The position numbers and the translations under genes were made by a program. The notes beneath the pieces are model-generated. The model did no database searches and was not told the DNA's origin. It worked only from the letters and a program-made list of their open reading frames with translations. A DNA stretch of 64,000 bases from Agrobacterium rubi TR3 = NBRC 13261 (GTDB lineage: Bacteria > Pseudomonadota > Alphaproteobacteria > Rhizobiales > Rhizobiaceae): the NCBI RefSeq assembly GCF_000739935.1, contig NZ_BBJU01000007.1, positions 1-64,000 of the forward strand, read 5' to 3'. Of the stretch, positions 25,154 to 33,602 are shown piece by piece. Within the stretch, counting starts at the first letter, position 1. Every line of letters starts with the position of its first letter.

Positions 25154-27076
25154 ATGACGCTTGCACAATACCGTCTTGAAAATGCCTGGCACCCGAACGA
25201 GGGTGATCCGAGCGGCGGCTTCATCTTCACGCTTTTCAATCTTTCGAGCGAACCGTTAAAAGATTTCCGCGTCGTCTACACGTCGCTGACCCGGACAATC
25301 GACAAACCTGTCTGCGGCAACGCCGTGTATTTGCGTCGCAACGCCAATTTTCATGAGTTCGCACCTCCTGCGGGCTTCGAACTCAAGCCGGGTCAGTCAT
25401 GGCGTTTCACCGTGGATGGACTTCTGCGGCCTGCACGCCATCGCACCGACGGTGCAAAATCCGCCTATGTCAGCCTTGCCGATGGCACGCACCGCACGGT
25501 TGCCGTTGGCGATCTGATGTTGGAGGGCCGCCACAGCGAGCCGCCGCCGGTGCTTTTGCCGGAAGGCGAACTGGACTTGCCATTTGCAATCCAGCCATGG
25601 CCCGTGGATGTCTCGGCTGAAGGCGGAGACACATTTCCCGTCGCGCTGTTCCCGGCTGATGTCGCAAAGCCAGAGGATGTGCTTGCGGTTGACGCGGTGA
25701 TTTCGCTGTTCCGGCGACTTTATGCCAGCGCTCACGTTCCGTTCAGCCTGGCACCCGTCCACGAAGGGCGCACGTTGACGTTTGAGGAAAAGAGCGGGCT
25801 GGAGGCGGAAGGCTATCGCTTGTCGTTTTCCGAAACCAATGTGGTTCTTGAATATTCGGCACCGGCAGGACGGCAATATGGCCTGACAGTGCTCGCACAA
25901 ATGCTGCATGGCGCACGGACGGAACCTGCAAAATTCCGCTTCCCCATATCGGGTACGATCACGGACGCGCCGCGCTATAGCTGGCGTGGCTGCCATCTGG
26001 ATGTGTCGCGCCAGTTCTACCTGACGCATGATGTTGCACGGCTGATCGACATCATGGCGTGGTATCGCATGAACCGCTTCCACTGGCACCTGTCCGATGA
26101 CGAAGCCTGGCGGCTGGAGATCAAGGCCTATCCGCTTTTAACGACTGTCGGCGTGAAGCGCGGCCCCGATGAGCCGTTGTTGCCGCAGCTCGGCAACAGT
26201 GCGGAACCGGTCGAAGGACATTATAAGCAAGACGACATCAGGACTATTGTTGCTCATGCTGCGGTGCTCAATGTCGAGGTTGTCCCGGAGATCGATATTC
26301 CCGGCCACAGCACGGCGGCGCTGGTTGCCTATCCTGAACTGACCGACGGGCAGGAAGCACCGGACAGCTACCGATCGGTGCAGGGCTTTCCCAACAATGC
26401 GCTCAACCCGGCTATTGAGTTCACCTATGAGTTTCTGGGCAAGATATTCGATGAAATGGTCGAGCTTTTCCCATCCAAGCTCATCCATATCGGTGGCGAC
26501 GAAGTTGCCAATGGTTCATGGCTGGCCTCACCATTGGCCAAGAAGCTGATGGACAAGGAAGGGCTGGATGGCACGTTCGGCATCCAGTCGCATTTCATGA
26601 AGCGTATTCAGGGCATGTTGCACGAGCGCGGCCGCGAAATCGCCGGTTGGGACGAGGTGTCTCATGGCGGCGGTGTCAACCCGCAAGGCACATTGCTGAT
26701 GGCATGGCAGAAGCCGGAAGTGGGCATCGAGCTGGCCAAGCAGGGTTACGATGTGGTGATGACGCCGGGGCAGGCCTATTATCTGGATATGGTTCAGGAC
26801 GAGGCCTGGCAGGAGCCCGGCGCAAGCTGGGCCGGAACAGTGCCGCCTTATCACACTTACCACTATGAGGCGGAAGGCGATTTTCCAGACGATTTGAAAG
26901 ACCGCATGAAGGGTGTGCAGGCCTGCATCTGGACCGAGCATTTCCTGACGCGTGATTATTTCAATCATCTCGTCTTCCCGCGTTTGCCTGCCATTGCGGA
27001 AGCGGCATGGACACCGAAAGCGAAGAAAGATTGGTTGCGCTTTGCAGCCATCGTGCCTTTGCGTCCAGTCTTTTGA
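25154..27076 (+). CDS. GH20 beta-N-acetylhexosaminidase
   Basis: This 640-residue glycosidase removes terminal GlcNAc/GalNAc by substrate-assisted catalysis. It has an N-terminal domain, a zincin-like domain (about 130-270) and the catalytic barrel starting near 290 (MAWYRMNRFHWHLSDDEAWR). The catalytic pair is D449-E450 in HIGGDEVANGSW. There is no signal peptide, so it works in the cytoplasm on imported chitobiose-like or GlcNAc-capped oligosaccharides, consistent with the nearby ABC importer and nagA/kinase/deaminase. The second M81 gene follows after 11 nt, inside the same operon. Confidence 0.93.
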   Translation: MTLAQYRLENAWHPNEGDPSGGFIFTLFNLSSEPLKDFRVVYTSLTRTIDKPVCGNAVYLRRNANFHEFAPPAGFELKPGQSWRFTVDGLLRPARHRTDGAKSAYVSLADGTHRTVAVGDLMLEGRHSEPPPVLLPEGELDLPFAIQPWPVDVSAEGGDTFPVALFPADVAKPEDVLAVDAVISLFRRLYASAHVPFSLAPVHEGRTLTFEEKSGLEAEGYRLSFSETNVVLEYSAPAGRQYGLTVLAQMLHGARTEPAKFRFPISGTITDAPRYSWRGCHLDVSRQFYLTHDVARLIDIMAWYRMNRFHWHLSDDEAWRLEIKAYPLLTTVGVKRGPDEPLLPQLGNSAEPVEGHYKQDDIRTIVAHAAVLNVEVVPEIDIPGHSTAALVAYPELTDGQEAPDSYRSVQGFPNNALNPAIEFTYEFLGKIFDEMVELFPSKLIHIGGDEVANGSWLASPLAKKLMDKEGLDGTFGIQSHFMKRIQGMLHERGREIAGWDEVSHGGGVNPQGTLLMAWQKPEVGIELAKQGYDVVMTPGQAYYLDMVQDEAWQEPGASWAGTVPPYHTYHYEAEGDFPDDLKDRMKGVQACIWTEHFLTRDYFNHLVFPRLPAIAEAAWTPKAKKDWLRFAAIVPLRPVF

Positions 27077-27087
27077 GAGAGGTTTCC

Positions 27088-28521
27088 ATGCGTATTGCTG
27101 TCGGTGGAATTCACACGGAATGCAGCACCTATTCTCCGGTGCTGATGCAAGTTGAGGATTTCCGCGTCTTTCGGGGCGATGAACTTCTCGGCATGGACTA
27201 CTTCAATTTTCTCAATGCAGACGGCGTGCAGCCTCTGCCTCTGTTGCATGCACGCGCTGTTCCCGGCGGGCCGCTTGCCCGTGAAACCTACGAGACGTTC
27301 AAACAGGATTTTCTCGAGCGGTTGAAAGCGGCGCTTCCCGTGGATGGGCTTTATCTCGCCATGCATGGCGCCATGAATGTCGATGGTATGGATGATGCCG
27401 AGGGTGACTGGATTTCGGCAGCACGCGCCATTGTCGGGCCTGATGTCACGGTGGCTGCGAGTTATGATCTGCACGGCAATGTCAGCCAGAGGATCATAGA
27501 TCAGCTCGATATTTTTGCGGGTTACCGCACAGCACCGCATATCGATGTGCGCGAAACGATGGTGCGTGCATGGTCGATGCTGGTCGAGGCACTGAAGACG
27601 GGCGTGCGGCCGGGTGTTGCATGGGCCAAAGTGCCGGTTCTTCTGCCGGGCGAGAAAACCTCAACCGAGGACGAACCAGCGAAAAGCCTCTATGCCGCTT
27701 TACTAGCCTTCGATGCGAGGCCGGGCATATTGGATGCCAATCTGATGATCGGTTACGTCTGGGCGGACGAGCCGCGCGCCACCGCTTGCGCCGTTGTAAC
27801 AGGTACGAATGCTGCTGCTGCCGAGCAGGTGGCGGCTGAGATCGCGCAATCCTATTGGACTGCGCGCCAGTCGTTCCGGTTCGGGCCGGTGACGGAGGTA
27901 CTGGACGATGTCATCGAAATCGCTGAGACAACCGAGACGAGACCGATCATTCTGGCAGATTCCGGTGACAACCCGACGGGCGGTGGCGTGGGCGACCGTG
28001 CGGATGTGCTGAAAGCGTTGATCGAGCGAAACTGGCATGGTGCGCTTTTGGGCGGGATAACCGACCGCCCTGCAGTCGATGCATGTTTTGCAGCAGGCGC
28101 GGGTGCCACCATAGACGTGAAGATTGGCGGCAGTCTCGATCCGAACAGCCCTTCTGTGCAGGTGACCGCGAAGGTCTTGAAGCTGGACGATCAAGCGGCT
28201 GCAAACGAGCGACAGGCGGTTGTCGAAATCGGCGGTATCGTGGTTATACTCGCCTCGCGTCGGCGGCCCTATCACATGATCTCGGATTTCACGCGCCTTG
28301 GCTTTGACCCCTCCAAGGTCAGGCTGCTCGTCGTCAAATCCGGCTATCTTTCGCCAGAGCTTGCGCCCATCGCCAATCCCAATCTGATGGCCTTGACCAA
28401 CGGCGTCATCAATCAGGATATCGAAAGCCTGCCGAACAAACGCAGAGATGAAAATATCTATCCTTTCCAGACGAATTTCGAGTATGTGCCGCAGGCACGA
28501 CGATCTTCGCGCTGGAGTTGA
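27088..28521 (+). CDS. M81-family metallopeptidase (MlrC-like), copy 2
   Basis: This 477-residue protein starts RIAVGGIHTECSTYSP and has LAMHGAMNVDGMDDAEGD, SYDLHGNVS and DSGDNPTGGGVGDRADVL, aligning motif by motif with copy 1 at 20947-22416 but clearly diverged. The start at 27088 has GAGAGAGG upstream; a longer frame from 27007 lies within GH20. Placement right after a GH20 glycosidase suggests it acts on the aglycone or a peptide/amide part after sugar removal. That is an inference; no substrate is known for most M81 proteins. Confidence 0.85.
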   Translation: MRIAVGGIHTECSTYSPVLMQVEDFRVFRGDELLGMDYFNFLNADGVQPLPLLHARAVPGGPLARETYETFKQDFLERLKAALPVDGLYLAMHGAMNVDGMDDAEGDWISAARAIVGPDVTVAASYDLHGNVSQRIIDQLDIFAGYRTAPHIDVRETMVRAWSMLVEALKTGVRPGVAWAKVPVLLPGEKTSTEDEPAKSLYAALLAFDARPGILDANLMIGYVWADEPRATACAVVTGTNAAAAEQVAAEIAQSYWTARQSFRFGPVTEVLDDVIEIAETTETRPIILADSGDNPTGGGVGDRADVLKALIERNWHGALLGGITDRPAVDACFAAGAGATIDVKIGGSLDPNSPSVQVTAKVLKLDDQAAANERQAVVEIGGIVVILASRRRPYHMISDFTRLGFDPSKVRLLVVKSGYLSPELAPIANPNLMALTNGVINQDIESLPNKRRDENIYPFQTNFEYVPQARRSSRWS

Positions 28522-28569
28522 CGGTAGACATCAGCCGACGGAAACGCCTGCTTTAGAGAATGTTTGGCC

Positions 28570-29805
28570 ATGGGCCTTTTGACAGCAGGACAGAATACAA
28601 TGCGTGCCGCCCTTTCCACCGTCATTCGAAACCCGTCGATCCGGGTGGGCGCTCTTGCCATTCTGTTTTTCGGTTTTTCCAATGCGGCGACCGCGCCTTA
28701 TCAGGCCGTCATAGGCATTCGGGAACTGGGTCTCAGCGATGGCGTCTATTCGCTGCTGATGCTTGTGGCCGCCGTCATCAATGTCAGCGCCAGCGTGTTG
28801 ATGGGCATCGTCGCAGACCGGCTGGGCGAATACCGCAAACCGATGTTGTGCATCGCGCTGTTTGGTATTTCCGGTTACTTCCTTGTGTATTTCGCTGCAA
28901 ACGCGCCTGCCTTCATCGCGGCCAAGCTGCTGCTTCTGCCGATATTCGGAGCGATGAATTCGCTCATTTTCGCGCATGTGCGGGCGGATGCGAGAGGGCT
29001 TTCACCGAAGGAAATGATCTCCGTAAACTCCATAATGCGGGCAACGATTTCGCTTTCGTGGGTGCTGGTGCCGGGCATCGTCGGTATCGTTCTGGCCGCA
29101 TCCAACACTATGCTGTCGGCGTTTCTGCTCTCCGGCATCTTCGCGACAATCTGTTTCCTGCTGGTCGCCGTCTATCTGCCGAAGACTGCCACACCGGTTG
29201 TGCGAAACGGCGAGGCCCGCTTCGGTCTTGTGGCGTCGCTTGGCGAAATATGCGCACCCCGTGTGCTGCTGCGGGTCATCAGTATCGCGCTCATCTGCTC
29301 CATGCTGCACCTCAACGATTTCGTGCGTGCTCTCATCATCACCGGTCAGGCGCGTGGTACGGTGACGGACATCGGAATTGTCGTCGGTATCGTAGCAGGG
29401 CTGGAGATCGTTTTCATCATCATGTGGGGCATTGTCGAGCGGCGCTCGACGCAAAGGATGACACTTGCCACGGGTGCCGTCATCTATGCCGTTTATCTCG
29501 TGCTGCAAGGCTTTGCGACGCAACCTTGGCACATTTATGCGCAGACGCTGATCAGCGGGCTGGGCGCTGCGGCCATCATCAGCATACCCATCACCTATCT
29601 TCAAGAGTTGATTGCCGATCGCCCGGGTCTCGGCAGCTCGCTGATTGCGGTCAACATTTTTCTGAGCGCCGGCATCGGTTCCTTGGTCTTCGCCATTGGC
29701 ACCTATGTCTCCGACTATGCGGGGGCATCGATCCTTGGTGCTGTGTTTGGTCTGGCAGGCATCGTCATGCTTTTTGTGCTGGATGGAACACGAAGAACGC
29801 GCTAG
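28570..29805 (+). CDS. Major facilitator superfamily transporter
   Basis: This 411-residue protein has 12 predicted membrane helices and an MFS loop 2-3 motif MGIVADRLGEYRKP (G-x-x-x-D-R-x-G). The layout resembles sugar-efflux/uptake carriers of the SetA type. ATG at 28570 is preferred over an in-frame TTG two codons earlier. Its place after GH20 and M81 suggests uptake of a GlcNAc-containing compound or export of an inhibitory by-product; direction cannot be told from sequence. Confidence 0.85.
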   Translation: MGLLTAGQNTMRAALSTVIRNPSIRVGALAILFFGFSNAATAPYQAVIGIRELGLSDGVYSLLMLVAAVINVSASVLMGIVADRLGEYRKPMLCIALFGISGYFLVYFAANAPAFIAAKLLLLPIFGAMNSLIFAHVRADARGLSPKEMISVNSIMRATISLSWVLVPGIVGIVLAASNTMLSAFLLSGIFATICFLLVAVYLPKTATPVVRNGEARFGLVASLGEICAPRVLLRVISIALICSMLHLNDFVRALIITGQARGTVTDIGIVVGIVAGLEIVFIIMWGIVERRSTQRMTLATGAVIYAVYLVLQGFATQPWHIYAQTLISGLGAAAIISIPITYLQELIADRPGLGSSLIAVNIFLSAGIGSLVFAIGTYVSDYAGASILGAVFGLAGIVMLFVLDGTRRTR

Positions 29806-29862
29806 CGCGCTTTTGCAAATCCCGCAATTTCAGCCTATGGATGCAGTCGAAAAGGAACTCCC

Positions 29863-30588
29863 ATGATTCTTGAGATTTGCGTTGACGACGCAGCGGGGCT
29901 GGATGCAGCGATAAAGGGTGGCGCGGACCGTATCGAACTTTGCGCGGCACTGTCCGGTGGTGGCGTAACACCCTCCAGTGGCTTCATGCAGTTGGCCGGT
30001 TCCGTGGATATTCCTGTCAGTGTCATGATACGTCCGCGCTCGGGTGATTTCATGTTCGGGCGTGCCGAATTGGACGTCATGAAGCATGATATCGATGCCG
30101 CGCGCCGCGCGGGCGTTTCAGGTGTCGTGCTCGGTGCGTCTCTCGCCAATGGTGCGCTCGATACGGATATGTTGGAAGATCTTTGTGCCCATGCGCACGG
30201 TCTCGACACCACACTCCACCGTGCGGTCGATGTCGTGCCAGATTTTCCCGAGGCGGTTGAGGCAGCGATTGCGCTCGGATTTTCCCGCATACTCACATCG
30301 GGTGGCGCAAAGTCAGCTTTCGAAGGTATCGATCAACTCGAAGCGATGATCGAGGTCGCACGTGGGCGCATCTCCATCATGCCCGGAGCAGGCGTTCGGC
30401 CAACTGTCGTTGCCGATATTTTGCAACGCCTTGCCATTAGCGAAATCCATGCATCCTGTTCCTCAAGTGCCCCTTTCGATGCAGACAACAGGCTTTCAAT
30501 GCTGGGCTTTACCGTTTCCCATGGGAAGAAGACGGATGAAGCGACCGTTCGGCAACTGAAACAAATTCTGAATTCTAGTCGATCGTGA
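29863..30588 (+). CDS. cutC: CutC-family protein
   Basis: This 241-residue TIM-barrel protein has the CutC signatures LEICVDDA, GGADRIELC, GGGVTPS, VMIRPR, FHRAVDV-like LHRAVDVVPDF, RILTSGG and IMPGAGVR, near the C-terminus EIHAS. CutC was named for copper homeostasis in E. coli, but that role is disputed, and such genes often lie in hexosaminidase/sugar catabolic clusters. It closes the rightward operon here (58 nt after the MFS gene), so a sugar-related enzymatic role is as likely as copper handling. Confidence 0.9.
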   Translation: MILEICVDDAAGLDAAIKGGADRIELCAALSGGGVTPSSGFMQLAGSVDIPVSVMIRPRSGDFMFGRAELDVMKHDIDAARRAGVSGVVLGASLANGALDTDMLEDLCAHAHGLDTTLHRAVDVVPDFPEAVEAAIALGFSRILTSGGAKSAFEGIDQLEAMIEVARGRISIMPGAGVRPTVVADILQRLAISEIHASCSSSAPFDADNRLSMLGFTVSHGKKTDEATVRQLKQILNSSRS

Positions 30589-30731
30589 AGGGCGCGTCTC
30601 GCGCACGACCTGTCATGTCAAAATCCGTACTGCACACCCAAGGCATGTTGCATAGCCGCGCCTTAAACTATTCCATATTAGAATGGGCCAGTTTGATTTA
30701 TCATTAGACACGCAGTCCATCACGTCGCATC

Positions 30732-31757
30732 ATGTCTAAATATTCATCGAGCCTATTATATGTGCAGATGAGGATTTTTGACGAGGCGCGGGACTGGATG
30801 CACGAAGCCATCGCAAATCATTGTTTCTTTCTGGAGGTTGGTGATCTTCATCAGCTCTATGTTGAGGACTACGGAAAAAGCGATGGTGTCGCGGTCGTGG
30901 TTCTGCACGGCGGCCCGGGTGCGGGAATGTCTCGCAAGCAGGTCGAGACATTTGATCTATCCGTATTTCGCGTCATTCTGTTCGACCAGAGAGGCGCTGG
31001 TCGCTCTACGCCACACGCCGATCTCACCGACAATACGACTGATGACCTGATTTCCGACATCGAAACAATAAGGCAAGCGCTCGGTATCGAGGTCTGGCTC
31101 GTTGCAGGCGGCTCCTGGGGAAGTTGCCTCGCGCTGGCCTACAGCCAGGCTCACCCGGACCGCTGCCTTGGCTTGCGCCTTCACGGCATTTTCCTCGCCG
31201 GGAAGGACGACATCGACTGGTGGTTTCATGGCGTGCGAGCCATCTTCCCAGACCAGTGGGAAGAATTCGCAGGTTTCATTCCCGAGGCCGAACGCGGCAA
31301 CCTTTTGTCTGCCTATTATCGTCGACTGACCAGTGGTAATGCCCACGAGGAAGCAGCGGCAGCGCTGAGCCTGCGCGGCTTTTCGGCAAAAACACAGACT
31401 TTTCTGCCAGATCCGGGACATGTTGCGACGCTGATGGAGCCGAAGGCGGCACTTTCTGTTGCCCGGCTCTTCACCCATTATTGCATCAACGATGCCTTTC
31501 TGGTGCCAGGGCAGTTGCTCGCCGGTATCGATCGCATCCGCCACTTGCCCTGTGAGATCATTCAAGGCCGATACGATACCGTCACACCGATGGCGTCGGC
31601 ATGGCGTTTGCACAAAGCTTGGCCTGAAGCCGGCTTTATGGTCGTCACCGAAGCCAATCATCAATCCACCAAAGGTCCGCTTTTCGAGGAGTTGAAAAAC
31701 GCCAGCGTGCGTCTGCACAACAAGCTGACGCGGAACGACAGGGCGCGCATGCAATGA
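30732..31757 (+). CDS. Alpha/beta-hydrolase, proline iminopeptidase-like (S33)
   Basis: This 341-residue cytoplasmic hydrolase has the oxyanion motif HGGPGAG, FDQRGAGRSTP, and the nucleophile elbow GGSWGS with S128; D282 (GRYDTVTP) and H310 (EANHQS) complete the triad. These are hallmarks of proline iminopeptidases, which free N-terminal proline from peptides. The start is uncertain: 30732 or 30768, neither with a strong Shine-Dalgarno. It opens a peptidase-importer operon and overlaps the S9 gene by 4 nt (ATGA). The 143-nt upstream gap holds TTGCAT and ATTC-N7-GAAT, possible promoter and LysR-type elements. Confidence 0.88.
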   Translation: MSKYSSSLLYVQMRIFDEARDWMHEAIANHCFFLEVGDLHQLYVEDYGKSDGVAVVVLHGGPGAGMSRKQVETFDLSVFRVILFDQRGAGRSTPHADLTDNTTDDLISDIETIRQALGIEVWLVAGGSWGSCLALAYSQAHPDRCLGLRLHGIFLAGKDDIDWWFHGVRAIFPDQWEEFAGFIPEAERGNLLSAYYRRLTSGNAHEEAAAALSLRGFSAKTQTFLPDPGHVATLMEPKAALSVARLFTHYCINDAFLVPGQLLAGIDRIRHLPCEIIQGRYDTVTPMASAWRLHKAWPEAGFMVVTEANHQSTKGPLFEELKNASVRLHNKLTRNDRARMQ

Positions 31758-33577
31758 AACTGTACACAATGGCAAAATCCTTCGACGCTTCGGCAATTGC
31801 CCCCTTTATCGAAATCCGTTCGGTCAAGTCGCCTGCACTCTCCCCGAACGGTGAATGGCTTGCCTATCTCTGCGATTCCTCAGGTTTCAATCAGATATGG
31901 ATCAAACCGCTTGCCGGTGGTGAGGCGCGGCAACTCACCGATATGCCGGAACCGGTGGGTGCTTTCTCCTTCAATCCAAAGGGACCGGAAATCCTCTTCA
32001 CCATCGACTGCGGTGGCGATGAGCGCCATCAGCTCTGGCTTTTGCCGGATATGGCCTCGGCTGCCGTAGCATTGACCAACTCCCCGAGCGTTGTTCATCT
32101 CTGGGGCGCATGGTCGCCGGATGGCCAGCGTCTGGCTTATGCGTCGAATGCGCGGTCGCCTCACCACATGGACATCCACGTCATGGCGATAGCAACACGT
32201 GAAATCTCTGCCATTCATCTCGGCAAGGGCATGCGGGAGGTGTTGGCATTCTCGCCAGATGGACAATCCCTGCTGGTACGGGAGTCTCTGCGTTCGGGCA
32301 ACGATCAGGATATTTTCCGTCTCGCCATCGACAGCGGCGAGTTGACCCCGGTTCTGCCACATGACGGAAAAGCGCGCTATCTCGCAGCACGACTGTTCAA
32401 GGACGGCAGTGGTGGCCTTGCCGTCTGCGACCAAGGCAGTGATTTCATGGCGATCGTCGGCTTTGCAAACGAGGGCAGCAGTGTCACGCCCGTCGTTGCC
32501 GTGCCGAACCGCAATATCGAAGCCTTTGCCCTTTCTCCCGATCAACAGCGGATCGCTTTTGTGGTCAACGACGAAGGCTGGAGCCATATCGGCCTGTGCA
32601 ATCGCGACGGCAGTGATGTCCGTATGATCAAGGAGCAGCCGAACGGGGTTATTTCTTATGTAGCATTCACGCCGGACGGACAGTCGCTTGTGTTTCCGCT
32701 GGAAAGTGTCGCAACGCCGCCATCTATCTGGAAACTCGATCTCGGCAACGGGTTTTTCGAGATGCTCGTCGGCTCCGACCCGATCGCATCGGAGAAAACA
32801 CGTTTTCAGGAGCCAGTCGTACAACGGTTCAAAAGCTTCGACGGTCTCATGGTACCAGCCTTGATTTATCAACCCACCTCACCACCACCCAGCGACGGTT
32901 ATCCGGTTCTCTTCATCGTTCACGGCGGCCCGGAAATGCAGTGGAAGCCGGATTTCCGGGCGGATGTGCAATTCCTGCTAAGCCAGCGTGTCATGGTCGT
33001 CGCGCCCAATGTTCGTGGCAGCACGGGGTATGGGCGGACGTTCCATCAGCTCGATGACCGCGAAAAGCGTATGGATTCGGTTGTCGACCTGCGCGCCATC
33101 CGCCTGGCAATCGGTGCTCGCGCGGATGTCGATGAAAGCCGTATCGGTGTCTTTGGTCGCTCTTATGGCGGTTTCATGGTCCTGTCGACATTGACAGAAG
33201 ACCCGGACCTTTGGTGCCTTGGCGTTGATTTTTACGGTGTCGGCAATTTTCTAACTCACCTGCTTGCAACGGCCCCCTGGGGTCGCCAGCAGCGCGCCGC
33301 CGAATATGGTGAGCCATCTGTGATGCGCGAGATGCTGGAACGTTTTTCGCCCATCAACCGCATTGCATGCATGAAGGCGCCGTTGCTTATCGTTCATGCC
33401 AACCGGGATCCGCGTGTGCCTTTGGGCCAGAGCGAGGACGTCTATTCCTGCCTCAGCGGTCTTGGGCATGATTGCGAGTATCTCCGCATCGACCATGAAG
33501 GTCATGGTTTCGCGCGTCTTGAAAACCGTCTGAAGGTGTTTTCCACCTTCGCCCGCTTCCTTGAACACCATCTTTGA
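31754..33577 (+). CDS. Prolyl oligopeptidase-family serine peptidase (S9)
   Basis: This 607-residue enzyme has an N-terminal beta-propeller with repeated 'SPDGQ/SPNGE' blades (residues about 25-340) and a C-terminal alpha/beta-hydrolase domain (about 370-607). The catalytic triad is S470 (FGRSYGGFM), D552 (ANRDPRVP) and H584 (DHEGHGF). There is no signal peptide, so it would act on imported short peptides in the cytoplasm, as acylaminoacyl-peptidases or oligopeptidases do. Its start overlaps the S33 gene. The pair with S33 points to proline-rich or N-blocked peptides. Confidence 0.9.
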   Translation: MKLYTMAKSFDASAIAPFIEIRSVKSPALSPNGEWLAYLCDSSGFNQIWIKPLAGGEARQLTDMPEPVGAFSFNPKGPEILFTIDCGGDERHQLWLLPDMASAAVALTNSPSVVHLWGAWSPDGQRLAYASNARSPHHMDIHVMAIATREISAIHLGKGMREVLAFSPDGQSLLVRESLRSGNDQDIFRLAIDSGELTPVLPHDGKARYLAARLFKDGSGGLAVCDQGSDFMAIVGFANEGSSVTPVVAVPNRNIEAFALSPDQQRIAFVVNDEGWSHIGLCNRDGSDVRMIKEQPNGVISYVAFTPDGQSLVFPLESVATPPSIWKLDLGNGFFEMLVGSDPIASEKTRFQEPVVQRFKSFDGLMVPALIYQPTSPPPSDGYPVLFIVHGGPEMQWKPDFRADVQFLLSQRVMVVAPNVRGSTGYGRTFHQLDDREKRMDSVVDLRAIRLAIGARADVDESRIGVFGRSYGGFMVLSTLTEDPDLWCLGVDFYGVGNFLTHLLATAPWGRQQRAAEYGEPSVMREMLERFSPINRIACMKAPLLIVHANRDPRVPLGQSEDVYSCLSGLGHDCEYLRIDHEGHGFARLENRLKVFSTFARFLEHHL

Positions 33578-33602
33578 CAGCAAACATACTTGGAGTTGAG
33601 AC

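Noticed and set aside
28560..29873. Open frame of 437 codons on the plus strand
   Set aside because: It overlaps the MFS gene in another frame. Its translation is rich in Arg, His and Cys with no membrane segments, while the MFS frame has 12 clear helices.
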